From Phytoseiulus persimilis (taxonomy: Eukaryota > Arthropoda > Arachnida > Mesostigmata > Phytoseiidae): 64,000 nt of DNA. The stretch lies in NCBI GenBank assembly GCA_037576195.1, contig CM075104.1, positions 20,910,211 through 20,974,210 on the forward strand, written 5' to 3'. Of this stretch, positions 53,370 through 64,000 are shown piece by piece. A model generated the notes under the pieces. That model had not been told where the DNA came from and made no database searches. It was given only the letters and a program-made list of their open reading frames with translations. Made by a program: the position numbers and the translations under genes. Each line of letters begins with the position of its first letter. The stretch's first letter is position 1.

Positions 53370-55990
53370 AAGGTTGATTCTTGAATACAAGAATCAGATC
53401 CAATGAACCATGAACCATGATCGTATGTTGTGCTCAATGACCGCGCTCTGGAGGCTCCCTTGTATAATTACGAGAGTCGCCACAGCCTGAAGAAGGAGCC
53501 TCGCATGCTTGGTATGAATGCTCATCGTTGATTCATCCGTAAATGATGTTTGGAAGAAGCTGCTGGAGAGGATAGCATGATTCAATCAGCAGCGTTGTAC
53601 GCCATTTTGCGACTTTCTAAGTCTTGATATGTGGAGTGCACCTTGCGACGCGCTGTCAAGTACCTTCTCTCCAAAGTAGGGTGTCAAGAATCCCATTATC
53701 GCACTGGACATGTCACCCACGAGGAATTCGCGACACTCGCTCCCTCTGGCGTCATACAGAGGTAACTGGCTAGATGATTAGGTTCCGTTCCGACAGGAGC
53801 TTGTCATGAAGAGTCAGAAACAAGGTGAAGCCCTTTCCGGAGCCTTGTTGTTCCTACACTCGGGCTTTCCCGATTCCAGTACTTGATGTCGCCCTGTGCT
53901 TCGCAGTGAGATGTTCTCGTGCCGCCCCGAATTCACTCAGGCGGTCGAAGTGGCGCTTGATCTGCTCTCTTCAATGATAGTTCATCTCTGGAAGCGACGC
54001 AATGTTGCGGAGACCGCTCAGTGCTCTCTGTTTCGTGATTATGAGGCCGTCCCGGCATCCCATAGTGCTCGGCGATCTGGTGGTTAATGAGAAATATTCA
54101 GGCGTGAGAAGAAACCGTGCACCGGAGTTTCGAAACGTCGAACCTGCGCTCAAGAGTGACAGGGATGGAGGGAACTGCCTATTTCGAGATCTGTGGACCA
54201 CTCGAGAAAACTCAACTCCATCAAAAGAAAACCCGGGGCTCCGTAACTGTTCGCCTTTCCATGGCTCCTCACCAGCACAAAGATCCTGTTCGCTGTGCTC
54301 TGAGCCAATTTTCCAAGAATCGCGTGATCGAGAATTCCCAAGCTGACTCAATCGACTTTCCGAACAAACTTCCGTCGAAAACTGCCCGTCTCCTCCACGA
54401 GCTCGTCGCACCGGCAAAGCTCTGGGAGCGCGCTTTCGTCAGTCTTGATCGCTCGATGTGTTCGATGTGATGTGTTGACTGCCAAACCTCTCTTTGGCTC
54501 ATTCGAGAGGAAGTTCCCGTCGTTTGGCGGCACAACTTTTCACTGTATTAGAAGCAGCTCCCTCATTGTTCGGCCGTAGAACTTCTTCCTGTTGAGTTGG
54601 ACTACGCATCTCGATCAGTCGGTTTTCCTCGAAGTCTTCTGTCGCGAAAGACCTTCACTCCGAAGATTCTTCTCTTCGGCACTTCTCGTTGTCGTCCCCT
54701 CCTCGAGACATCGTAAAAGGATGTTGTGACGAACACGAATTTCTCTTGTGTCCGTTAGTTTGAGAGCATTTTTCCCCGTGGTGGTCTGATGGATATGAAA
54801 TTTGGCCATCCCTCCTTTTCATTTGGTTGCCTCATCTAATTGTAGTATCTCTTGATTGCGCCCCAGGAAGAGGTCTTCAGAAATTCCTTTTTTCGCAAAA
54901 GAATCGAGGGTTTCAGTGGTGCCTGGCAATCACCAACCCGATCCAGTCCCACGAAGTCTCCTCCGCGATCAAGATGCAACGAGAGGAAGCCGTCACAGCG
55001 GAATTCGTTCCACGGCTCCTCGTAGCCATGACTATGGAAGTCCTGACGGTACACAGCCGTTGGCCACAGGAAGCCTGTTCGAAGATCAGAAAAGCTTCAC
55101 GGAGCGTGTCGGGAGTACCTGAAACAAGGCTCAAGGACCATACCACTCCGTTCGAACGAGTCGGTTGCGAAGTGTGGACTCTCAACGAATTTCGTAATAT
55201 CCGAGTTCAGGATTATTTTTCCCTATACGGGTTGACTTCGTTCTCGTCGCCCCGGAGAATCGTGGAAAGTTGAAGTGTCGTAGACGCTCTGTCTTTCGAG
55301 GTTCGATCATTTGGTTCTGGGTGGATCAACTATTCCGGACGAGAACTCGTTCCGGCGCATGTCGGCCCGCGGGGACCTTCCCCTTGGCTCCTGCTGTGAT
55401 CACCTTAGCTGAGTGTTATTGTTAGCAGAGGAAGCCGGGAACTATCCTGGAGCCATGTACCTGATCGTTATTTCGATCAGAGAACCGCCGAAGTTTCCTC
55501 GTTGATGTATATGAAAAATGTCATTGTAGATATTTTTCGCTCTGTACGCTACAAAGTTCTGGGATCTGCATCACATTGGTATCGGGCCCTCCTCAATCCA
55601 CTGAGTTCCGTTCAGCTACTGGATCTTCGAATCGAGCCATATCTTGAATGAATCATGGAAGTTCTCGTTATGGCTCACGGGACTGAGCAAGAGAAAAAGC
55701 ATTCAACGACCGAATGCAGCTATCGAGCCTGTCAGAGATTGTGGAACGATCCGGGGGAGTACGCTCTGTGGTAACACAAACGAAAAGCCGATCTTTGTTC
55801 AAAACCAATTTTTAATCAATCGCTCAGTCGACCAACTCACAGATATCAGCATCATTATCATCATCATCATTGTTCTATCAGACGCGATCCGGGTCCTCCG
55901 CAGATTCAACCGCTTTTTCCTTCGAGAGGGTCTGTCTTACAGTTCGTGGTGGCATTGAGGTGATGGTGGTCATAGTGAAATCTGCGTGAG
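53370..55990. other. Intergenic, no recognisable gene
   Basis: Short ORFs without family similarity; nothing else seen. Confidence 0.5.
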
Positions 55991-58723
55991 TTTATTTGTC
56001 GTCTACTTCATCTCCTTCTATTTCTCTCGTTTTCTCTGCTCCATCTTCTGCAGCTCAACAAAGCTAACGAAAAGGGGCGAACCAAGACGTCAATCGATTC
56101 ATGTGAGCAAAGCTACGCGGCTAGGCCGGTGAAACTTGTTCAATCGTCGTGGATCGTTTTCATGTACATTGATTTACATCGCTGAATGGTTTCACCTTCG
56201 ACACGAAATGGATTGTTCATGTTTTCTCTACAAGTTTATGCTACTCTGTGTGTATGCGTGTGTGCTCTCCAGTGCCCTTCCTCGAGAACGAATGCGACGA
56301 ATCCGCCGGCGTCTCTCGATGACTGCCGGCCGACTTTGGTGAGTTCAAGCGAAAACCAAACAAACGTTGCATATTCGTCACCGTCTGAACGTAGTACAGA
56401 CAGGCAGGCCAACCGATCGACTCACTGACGGACTGACTGACTGACCGCATGGCTGGCTGGCTGACACACCGACAGACAGATAGAGAACCCTTGCACTCAA
56501 TGCTGACTCTCAGAAAGAGCTCCGATTTATTCTTCTCGTTGTTCATTCTAGAAGGAATTTAGAGTTCCAATCGTTTTGGAATCAGACGAACAGAAAGGAA
56601 CACATGATCGACACGGACACTGCTTAGATACCGCCAAAGATTACCCTTTCTTACGCCTACACGCTGAAACGCTTTACATCATCCTCGCCTTCATCGTCGG
56701 AACTACAGCTAGTTCATTTCGTTAGAGACCTATTATTCTGGTTCCCACATACATTCGAGAACCACTTCCGAAATCTTATGAGACCTTTTTTCCCTCGGTT
56801 CCCGGAACTATGTGAGGACCTCTAGCATCCCGGAATCCTTTGAAACCCGTGGTATTCGCTGGATCACAAACCTCTCAGAGTTTGAGTCCCGAGTTCGTTG
56901 CACGCCTTTCGCTCTTTCCTCCGATCGCGTTTTTTTCTCTCACAGCACAACGCCGGCAACCCTTCACCCAGTGTGACAATCGTGTTTATGAAGGACTACG
57001 TGACGAGACAGGGGAAGAAAAATAAACCTTTGCAGTTACAGAAAGGAGAAAAATAGAGGGAATTTCGGTTGTTTGCGTCATTTAGATCACACTCACACCC
57101 AGTCGCCGGGATTTATCTTGGCTGATGACACTCGACGAGGCGCGACGTTTCAGATTCCGCTCACGTAATCCGCTCTCCCCAATTCACTCAAACATCGTCG
57201 AGGAAGCAATCGGAACTGCTTACCACCGCGGACATCACTACGCGCGCCTATTTGGAAACTTGGTGGTCGCAACGGCCGCTACCGCGGCGGCTGTGGTAGT
57301 TATTGTTCTTACTGACGCTGCTTCTTCTGCAAGGAGCTGTGACGGTGTGGTTGTTGTCGGTCTGTCAACACCTGTGGCTCGATGATAATACACTAGCCTA
57401 CGGTTTCAAACTAGGTTTCTAGAACTTTCCAGCCTTTTCTGCTACTGAACAATTCCTCCTCTTCCTGAACAGAGAACTTGTTTGCAACGGTCGTTCCTAC
57501 GTGTCTACCTGTCCACCTGTCTGCATCCGCGTTCTGGTTTTCTATCTGCCTGTCTGTTCATCAGTGTTTGTGTGTGTGGCTGAACGTTTCTTCGTTTGTG
57601 GCTCTCTGCTCGTTGTGTTTGTTGTTTGTTCACTTGTTTATTCGTTTGTTTGCTCGACAACTTCCGTCTGTTCTGCACAAAAAACCTAACCAAAGCGGAA
57701 TCACAGGTGCGGTATACATTCGCAGCTCTGTATACAATGCATAACGACTGGCATTCTAACTGGCTGGACTCAAGGAAGACAGTGTCATCATGATCGACGT
57801 CGTCACCACTATCATCGCCTTTGTCATCGTCCTAGATTCGTTAAAAATTGCGTTCTCTTCCTCCTTCTCTTGCATCCTTCCCTCGCACATTCTCTGAGCA
57901 CACGCACCCACATGCAAATATACACATATGCGATCCGGGAGACCCGAACCCCAAACGGATTCCGCTCGCCCAACTTGACAAGTCGAGAAGAGAATCCGGA
58001 AGGTCTTAGTTCCCTGCCAGCACAAATCAGTCCTTCGTCAACCAATTGATCAATCCGTCAGTCGAAACGTCAGTCGCCTCCAAACGAAACCGCCGTCTCT
58101 CTCAAGTGTTTCGAACCTCCCTCAAAAGGATGCGTTCAACCTTTCAATCGGAGAGCTCCACGGTTGACAGACAGACGAACCCATTCACTCTTCGCTGCGT
58201 TCATGAATGCCTCAATCGATTGGCGATGATCGATCAATGAATCAATCGATAATCAATGAGGAGATCAGACAGTTACTCGTTTGCATTTCTCTCCTGTGAT
58301 TTGCTCCTCCAGCCCGCGAGGTTTTGTTGCCTGCTTTTACAAGTGATTGTTTGTATCTGCGTTTGTATCTCTTCTTTCCCCGGCTCTTTCCCGCACCACT
58401 CCCCACTCGACCTTCTCTGGCACGAGTCCGCGAAGAGCGAGGGGCATCCCTCTGTTTTACCCCACAATTGACCACGCTTTGGCGGTTTGTTTTCTGCTGC
58501 GAACCGAAATCCTTCGACAACGCCAAAAACGTGGCGGTCTCAAGAAACGGAAGTCAGAACTAGGAGAACGGAACCGTCCATGATAGATTTGCTTGGTTTT
58601 CTGTCGCTGTTTCGTGCTTGTCTGTGATCTGTCTCTCTTTCTCTGTCCACGCTCCATACTCTAACCGATGGTGTCTGATACAGGAGTTTTCGGGTTGTCT
58701 GGTCAACACTTCGATAGACGTGT
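55991..58723 (-). other. Probable long 3' UTR of the shep/RBMS gene
   Basis: Lies directly after the stop on the - strand. Composition differs from the neighbouring intergenic DNA: the + strand is T/C-rich with tetranucleotide runs (GACT/GCTG near 56.43 kb, GTTT near 57.62 kb). AATAAA on the - strand occurs at 57637-57642, 56526-56531 and 55991-55996. Long 3' UTRs are common in neural RNA-binding protein genes. The extent is inference. Confidence 0.4.
57637..57642 (-). terminator. Candidate polyadenylation signal for shep/RBMS
   Basis: AATAAA on the - strand, about 1.1 kb after the stop; others lie at 56526-56531 and 55991-55996. Confidence 0.3.
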
Positions 58724-61453
58724 TCACTTGTGAGCCTGTGCGCCCTGACCCCCAGAAGGACCGCCCGCATTCGAAGCACCGTTCGCTGTCGAGTGTACAG
58801 ACGCATACTGGTTCGAAGACTGGTTACCGGTGGCCGTCGAGAAAGCCTGAATCACAACGATGTCCAATGTTACTGCTGCAGGTGATATCGCGGTTACAAT
58901 TTGTTCTTTAGGATTCCGTGGGGAGGGATGAAGATGGTCTCCATTCGAATATATGCTGATGAAATACTCAAGATCGCAGAACTCGGAGCTGTACCTGTTG
59001 CTGAGCGGATTCCGGCTGCGGATCGCCGCCCACGCCAGAGTCAACAGAAGAACCTCCGACGTCGGTGCCGTTCGTTGTAGAGCCTTGCATGGAAGGCAAC
59101 ATGGCGGCCGCTGCGGCCATGTATTGTCCTGGAATTTAGAGGATCGGTTATCCAGGGACTGAGTGTAGGATAACTCCGCGAATCAAGGCGTGTGCATGAG
59201 CGAGCAAGAATATCGTCGGTTTCCAGCCGAGTGTCCGTGATGGATACGGAGTTTCTGATGACGAACATCGTCGCTCTGTCAGGAGAGGCCCCTTGTCAGT
59301 GAGCGTCACGGTGGCTCGTCATCCGTGGTTCGAACAGTTCCAACCACATTGCCGCCGCCGCCGCCGCCGCCGCCAGCAGCATCGTCGTCGTCAGAACCGC
59401 TATCCGTGTCGATAACCTAAGCGCCAGCCTCAACCGAAAGATTGGCACGTACTTGCAGGCTTAACAGCTTCTTGCTCCGTCACATCATTAAGATGTTATT
59501 TGGGCAAGCCGATCGATTCGGTTTCGTTCGGCACCCGGAGAGGGCGCGTTTTCGGCACGGAAGAATAGCGTGGCTCCGCATCGAGAGAGTTCCGATCCCG
59601 AAACCCGCTCTGCCCTCCTCGACTACCCGATGGATGTCCCACTGGGCTACTCACCAGCGGCAGCGTTGTAATGCTGAACGAGATGATGCCCGGCGGCACC
59701 TGCATGAGGGCTTCCAATCTGTAACTGTTGCATTTGCTGAGCCAACTGAGCGGGTCCTAGAGCACCAACATGAGCGTACAACGTTGCCCCGTCAATCGCA
59801 GCCGTGGGTCCGAATCCGGCGTGTGGGTGACCTGGCCCATGAGGACCGTGAGGGCCGGAGTGAGGTCCCGAATGGATGATATATTGTGCCGGGGCAGGAG
59901 GTTGCTGTTGTCCCGCCATGTATGCACTCAAGAGTGCTGGGTCACCTGTTCGGAGGAGAGAAGTGAGTTCTCGAGGCGATCGACGAAGGCGGGCCGAAAC
60001 GAAGGCGGGCAAAGTCCATGAATCCCTACGTACCATAAATTCCATTTGCTTGCATCGCGTATTGGAGAGCCCCTCCGAGTTGAAGAGTACCCCCACTGAG
60101 CTGAGGATGAGGAGCACCGTAGGCGGCCCGTCCTTGAGACACGTGGAAACCAGCTGGCACGATGCCTATCGGCGAATGCTGGGACACCATGCCATCGGCT
60201 CCATACAGGGCGTTAGCATCATCTCCACCACGGTGGCCCCACTGCCTGCCGTGGCCTCCGTGCTCGCCCTGCTGCCCGGAGGCTGCGCCGTTGTGATGAC
60301 CCATATGGTGCGAATGATGTCCACCGGTTGATCCTTTGAGATCATGATGTCCAGGACCACTGCCATTGTGCTGGCCTCCATGATGACCCAAGTGGCCTCC
60401 ATGATGACCCATCGGTCCACCGTGTCCTCCGTATCCGTGCATGACGTGCTGTTGGAGTCTGCGAGGGCACAGGAAACGTCAGCGACCGCGGACGACCGGC
60501 GCTCGGAGCTCATAGGATTCGTCTCGGCTCGGAATGCTTGATCTCGGAACGAAAACGCCACGAACCTTTTCTTGTTGGCCCCGTCTGCGAACTTAACGAG
60601 CAGACCTTCCGTGCTACCGGTGAGCTTCTTGCCGTGAAACAGATGGATGATGTGCTCACACTTTTCCTTGCTTTCCATTCGCGCAAAACCCACGCCGCGG
60701 CTTTGCATATTAACATCGCGAAGGATACGCGTTGAAACCACACTGCCATGCGCCGAGAGCAGATTCTCGAGATCCGTTTCGCTCATGTGCGCCGGCAGGT
60801 TCGCTATGTACAGATTGGTTGGATCCGGTTCGATGTGACTGTTCGGACTCTGTGAGGGAGACACCTGTCAATCGAAATTCGGGTCACTGACGCGCTTCGA
60901 GCCACAGCCACGACCTCCACCGGGTTAACACCTACCGAGAATCTAAGGTTAGAGTGCAAAGATACCTTGGCCATCTGCGCTTGGACGCCCTGGGCAACTA
61001 GAGCCTTCACGGCGCTCTCGGCTTCAGAAGCTGTGTTGAAGTCGACAAAACCATATCCCTTGCACTTCTGTGTATCTTTGTTCAATATGGCTTTGGTTGA
61101 GACTATCGTGCCATACCTTCGGGGAGAGAGGGAAAACGCGGTGGTTAATCGTTGGTCGAAAACCAATATTCGTACAGAGGCCTGCTGATGAGCCACGGAT
61201 CGCCGAAAGACATCATGGACAGTGGTCGGAGTACTCACTGGATACACAGATTATAAAGGTCTCGGTCAGTCGTGTTCTCGGTGAGACCTTTGATGTAAAG
61301 GTTGGTTTTGGAAAGTTCCGAAAGATGGCCGCCCATGCTTCCGTGGCTATGTCCTACGTGAGAAGACATCTCGTGTCCGCCGCCTCCGCCACCGCCTCCC
61401 CCGTGTCCGTGAGGAACTTGCAGAGTGACGGGTTGTCCGTAGATTTGAGGCAT
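58724..61453 (-). CDS. shep: RRM RNA-binding protein, RBMS / alan shepard type
   Basis: Seven exons on the - strand: 61453-61239, 61116-60966, 60864-60566, 60458-60034, 59945-59655, 59128-58995 and 58846-58724. All phases fit, giving 545 residues. RRM1 (about 50-122) has LYIKGL (RNP2) and KGYGFVDF (RNP1). RRM2 (about 138-215) has NLYIANL and RGVGFARM, with VSTRILRD and KEKCEHII as in RBMS1-3 and fly shep. The linker QGVQAQMAK is also conserved. The second half is low-complexity: [19 protein letters not shown] repeats, then QQMQQLQ and poly-Ala, ending GGQGAQAHK. Members bind AU-rich RNA and act in mRNA stability, translation and chromatin insulation. Two exons use unusual donors (GTTCGT and GTACGT). 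The ATG at 61453 has an in-frame stop upstream (61526-61528), but a different frame just before it also looks coding, so the N-terminus is uncertain. Confidence 0.9.
59351..59373. repeat. (GCC)n microsatellite
   Basis: Seven or more GCC/CCG units inside the intron between exons 5 and 6 of the shep homologue. Confidence 0.85.
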
Positions 61454-64000
61454 CGTGTAGAGGGGAATGAGCTCCAGGAGACGAGTTCTGGTTGTGATAG
61501 TAGTGCGCGCCGTCCGATGCCGCAATCAGTCCCCCAGCTGCTTATCCGATTTCTTCCGAAGGGCTTCCGTTCAGACAGGCGCCTCCATTCAATAGATTCT
61601 GGCTATTTGTTGTCTGGAAGAAAGGAACGAAGCGGATTCAATAACCTGCGCTGATTGCCCTCCGTGGTCAGATCTTATTCCATAATCTAAGGGAGGGGGG
61701 TGGGGGAGCTTAGAGCACTTTCTCGCGGAATCTCATTCGGGCTGATTCCGGGCAGTTGCTTGTGGGAGTTGATGCGAACGGAATTCTCATCGGGAGCTGG
61801 CATCTCCACCGGAGCCTCTGGTGGCAACTTCACTCGTAGTACGTCGTTATCTGCACTCAGCGAGTTCCGTTCGGAATACTCAGCCCCTAAAAGCAACCTT
61901 GACGAACACAGATCTCCTCGGAGTGAGGGTTCCAGAGAGGATTCAGTTTCAGCGGACGGAACCGAAATCTTGCGCCGCATCGTCTGCAAAACTTCATCTG
62001 TTGACCGCGTCAAGACTCTCAGAGTCCACGCAGCGATCAGAAATCACGCAGAATCGCAGAACTTCGGATTCGGAGCCGATGGTCCCCGCACGTGAGCTGC
62101 GAACGCACGTTTCAACCCCCATTCTCAAAGAGAAATCCATGGGAACCGTCGCCGACAAGAGGAGGAGGAAGCTCGGTCCGATAGGCCCGCGAGACGTTGA
62201 GACTGTCTGACTTCCTAAACCCTGCATTCTTGTCAAACTGAAGTAGCCAAGTCGACCACAGATCTGGAAGAACATCACATCCAAGATACCGACCGCGCGG
62301 TAAGCAAGACGAATGGTGGCATGACAGATCCATGGGTCGATTGGCATAAAACCAGAACCTTGGACCGCGCACAGCTCCTTACAGCAAGTAGGCAGATTCC
62401 TACGAGTTGTGGTGGTTCATCCGGTAATGGATGGTTTTCCATTATTCGAGGAGCGCCCACGCGAATTCCGCAGAAACTGGTGATTTTTCGCAGGCTCCCT
62501 CCTCGAAGAGCCTCTGACTGCAAACTGTCATTCTTGGCGATGTAAAGAGACCTACTATGGCAAAACATGCCGTCGCTCATCCAGACTTCCGAGATCGGGA
62601 CTCCAAGTCCATCAAGAGCTCACGGATTTTCGTTCTGATCCCAGTCTCGGAACAGCAGAGACACGAACTTAAGTTCGTCGCCAGGCACTCAAGTTCAACT
62701 CAATGCAGGAAAATTACTTTAAATAAGCTCCGCCCGCTATTGAGGATTCCCAACTCTGTTTCGGTCTCCGGCTGCGGCTACCTCCAGCTCTGCGATCATT
62801 GCGTTGAATACCCTCCACGGGAGTAAGGTTGCGGCTTGAGACGATTCTACTTGTTGGAGGTTGAATATGCTGGTTCATGCTCCTGGTCACTGACGATGAG
62901 TCAACCAGAAATTAATCCACCGAAATATGAAGAGCATGTCGGCGATTCTCGAGGCGAATCCCAAGACACGAGCTCCCGGGACGAAACGTTTCTTCTCACT
63001 GACCATGCAAAGTGGCATTTCGTCTTTCAATCTCGAGGAGTATGTAGTCAATCGCACGCGAGAGTGGAATGACCGAACGCTCTCACTGAGTACCGAATCG
63101 CGTCGCTCGCTCGAATTGGCGGGAAAAGCATGCGAAAGGAACGGACGACTTTCTTCCGCCAGTTTCATTCCATGGTTCAAACGAGACGCACGGATTAAAT
63201 GATTTTACGCTGAATCGCGCTCCTGGACGAGCGAGGACCAACAGAAAATATTCTGCCGACTCGGAAACGAATATTCCGCAGAGGGATAGCCCGCAACCCT
63301 CGGGAGGGCACTGCCTGGATGATCATTATCAATTCCTCTATACCCATGTTTACATGTTCAGTTATTCTTCGAATCCATGATGCATTCCAAACCCAGAGCA
63401 ACCTGAGATCTCCCCAGATCGGCCTGATATTCAGCCGAAACCAAGCCGCTGACGATGGGTTTGAACGCCATCTTCCAATAAAGCCCCACGGAAAACCAAT
63501 GAACTCGAGTCCACATACAATCAACGGTGACCGCTTGCCTATCCCGAACGATTGAGGTAGAAATTCACCATTATCCATTCTAGCGAAGGCCCATGGGCCA
63601 TGGCGCCTCAAGTCCGTCAGTCGGAGTATCCCCTCCTAACGATTGGGAAGTTTCTCCAATTAACGATTGTATCCAATGACAGGTTCATGTAACGTTCGGT
63701 CACTGTTGTTGTTGCTGTCGTTCATTCTCCACTGCCAAGTGAACAAAGCATCGACCATCATACCGAGCAGGGCGGTTTGCTACTGACAAGCAACGGGAGT
63801 TTGAAACAAAGTGATATGTACAAGCGACTGAGCTCGCCGCGAATCGGATAGCTTCGTCCATTCGAATTGGCGGAAACTAGAAATCACTTGCCTCCGGTGA
63901 GGATGCGGCAAGAAACTAATTTGAAGAATCGGGCGTCACCGATCACAATAGTTGGACTGAGGGGGATCCTCCAACACCAACACCACTAGCACAACCACAA
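61454..64000. other. Upstream of shep and window end, no recognisable gene
   Basis: The first 100 bases may hold 5' UTR or an alternative coding frame of shep (GLIAASDGAHYYHNQNSSPG on the - strand). Beyond that only short ORFs on both strands occur, none with a family match. Confidence 0.5.

Noticed and set aside
61700-62580. Several 100-130-codon open frames on both strands
   Set aside because: No family similarity, mutually overlapping and without splice context.
63195-63611. 138-codon open frame on the - strand
   Set aside because: Trp/Arg/Ile-rich translation without domain; opposite frame is also open; looks like chance.

Overview
This window is eukaryotic nuclear DNA, most likely from an arthropod. 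Four genes are split by introns with GT-AG borders and consistent phases, polyadenylation-type signals are present, and decayed mariner, copia and LINE elements lie between the genes. The proteins recognised are animal ones: a sodium/solute symporter, an invertebrate-type CNG-like channel, ARF1 and an RBMS/alan shepard RNA-binding protein. The channel's C-terminal region resembles, from memory, the insect CNG-like channel. The species cannot be fixed from sequence alone. The many decayed transposons suggest a genome that is not tightly compact.

Layout. From 1 to about 6.8 kb, on the + strand, are the last five exons of an SLC5-family sodium-coupled transporter. Its 5' part lies off the window. 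From 6.8 to 19 kb is a stretch with no recognisable host gene, holding a pogo-like transposon end (11.55 kb) and a copia reverse-transcriptase relic (12.5 kb). From 19.07 to 28.93 kb, on the - strand, is a complete six-exon CNG-like channel whose introns are all phase 1 (predicted 1131 aa). From 29 to 39 kb no host gene is recognised; there is a 5S-promoter-like fragment (30.97 kb) and a repeat element (36.37-36.99 kb). From 40.32 to 43.14 kb, on the - strand, is a complete four-exon ARF1 (181 aa). From about 47 to 53.4 kb is a transposon cluster: an intact 1284-bp mariner with a full-length transposase next to, and possibly inserted in, a degenerate R1/LOA-like LINE. From 58.72 to 61.45 kb, on the - strand, is a seven-exon RRM protein of the RBMS/shep type with a long Gly/His- and Gln/Ala-rich C-terminal half. 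The last 2.5 kb show nothing recognisable.

The four host genes are not functionally linked in any way the sequence shows. Three lie on the - strand and one on the +. I found no operon, CRISPR array, rRNA or tRNA gene, and no clearly new multi-gene system. The points most worth a second look are the Asp-containing selectivity filter and alternative C-termini of the CNG channel, the intact mariner, the foldback elements, the poly(C) tract inside a possible alternative end of the SLC5 gene, and the uncertain N-terminus of the shep homologue. Exon borders were read by eye from splice sites and phase; no alignment or transcript data were available.
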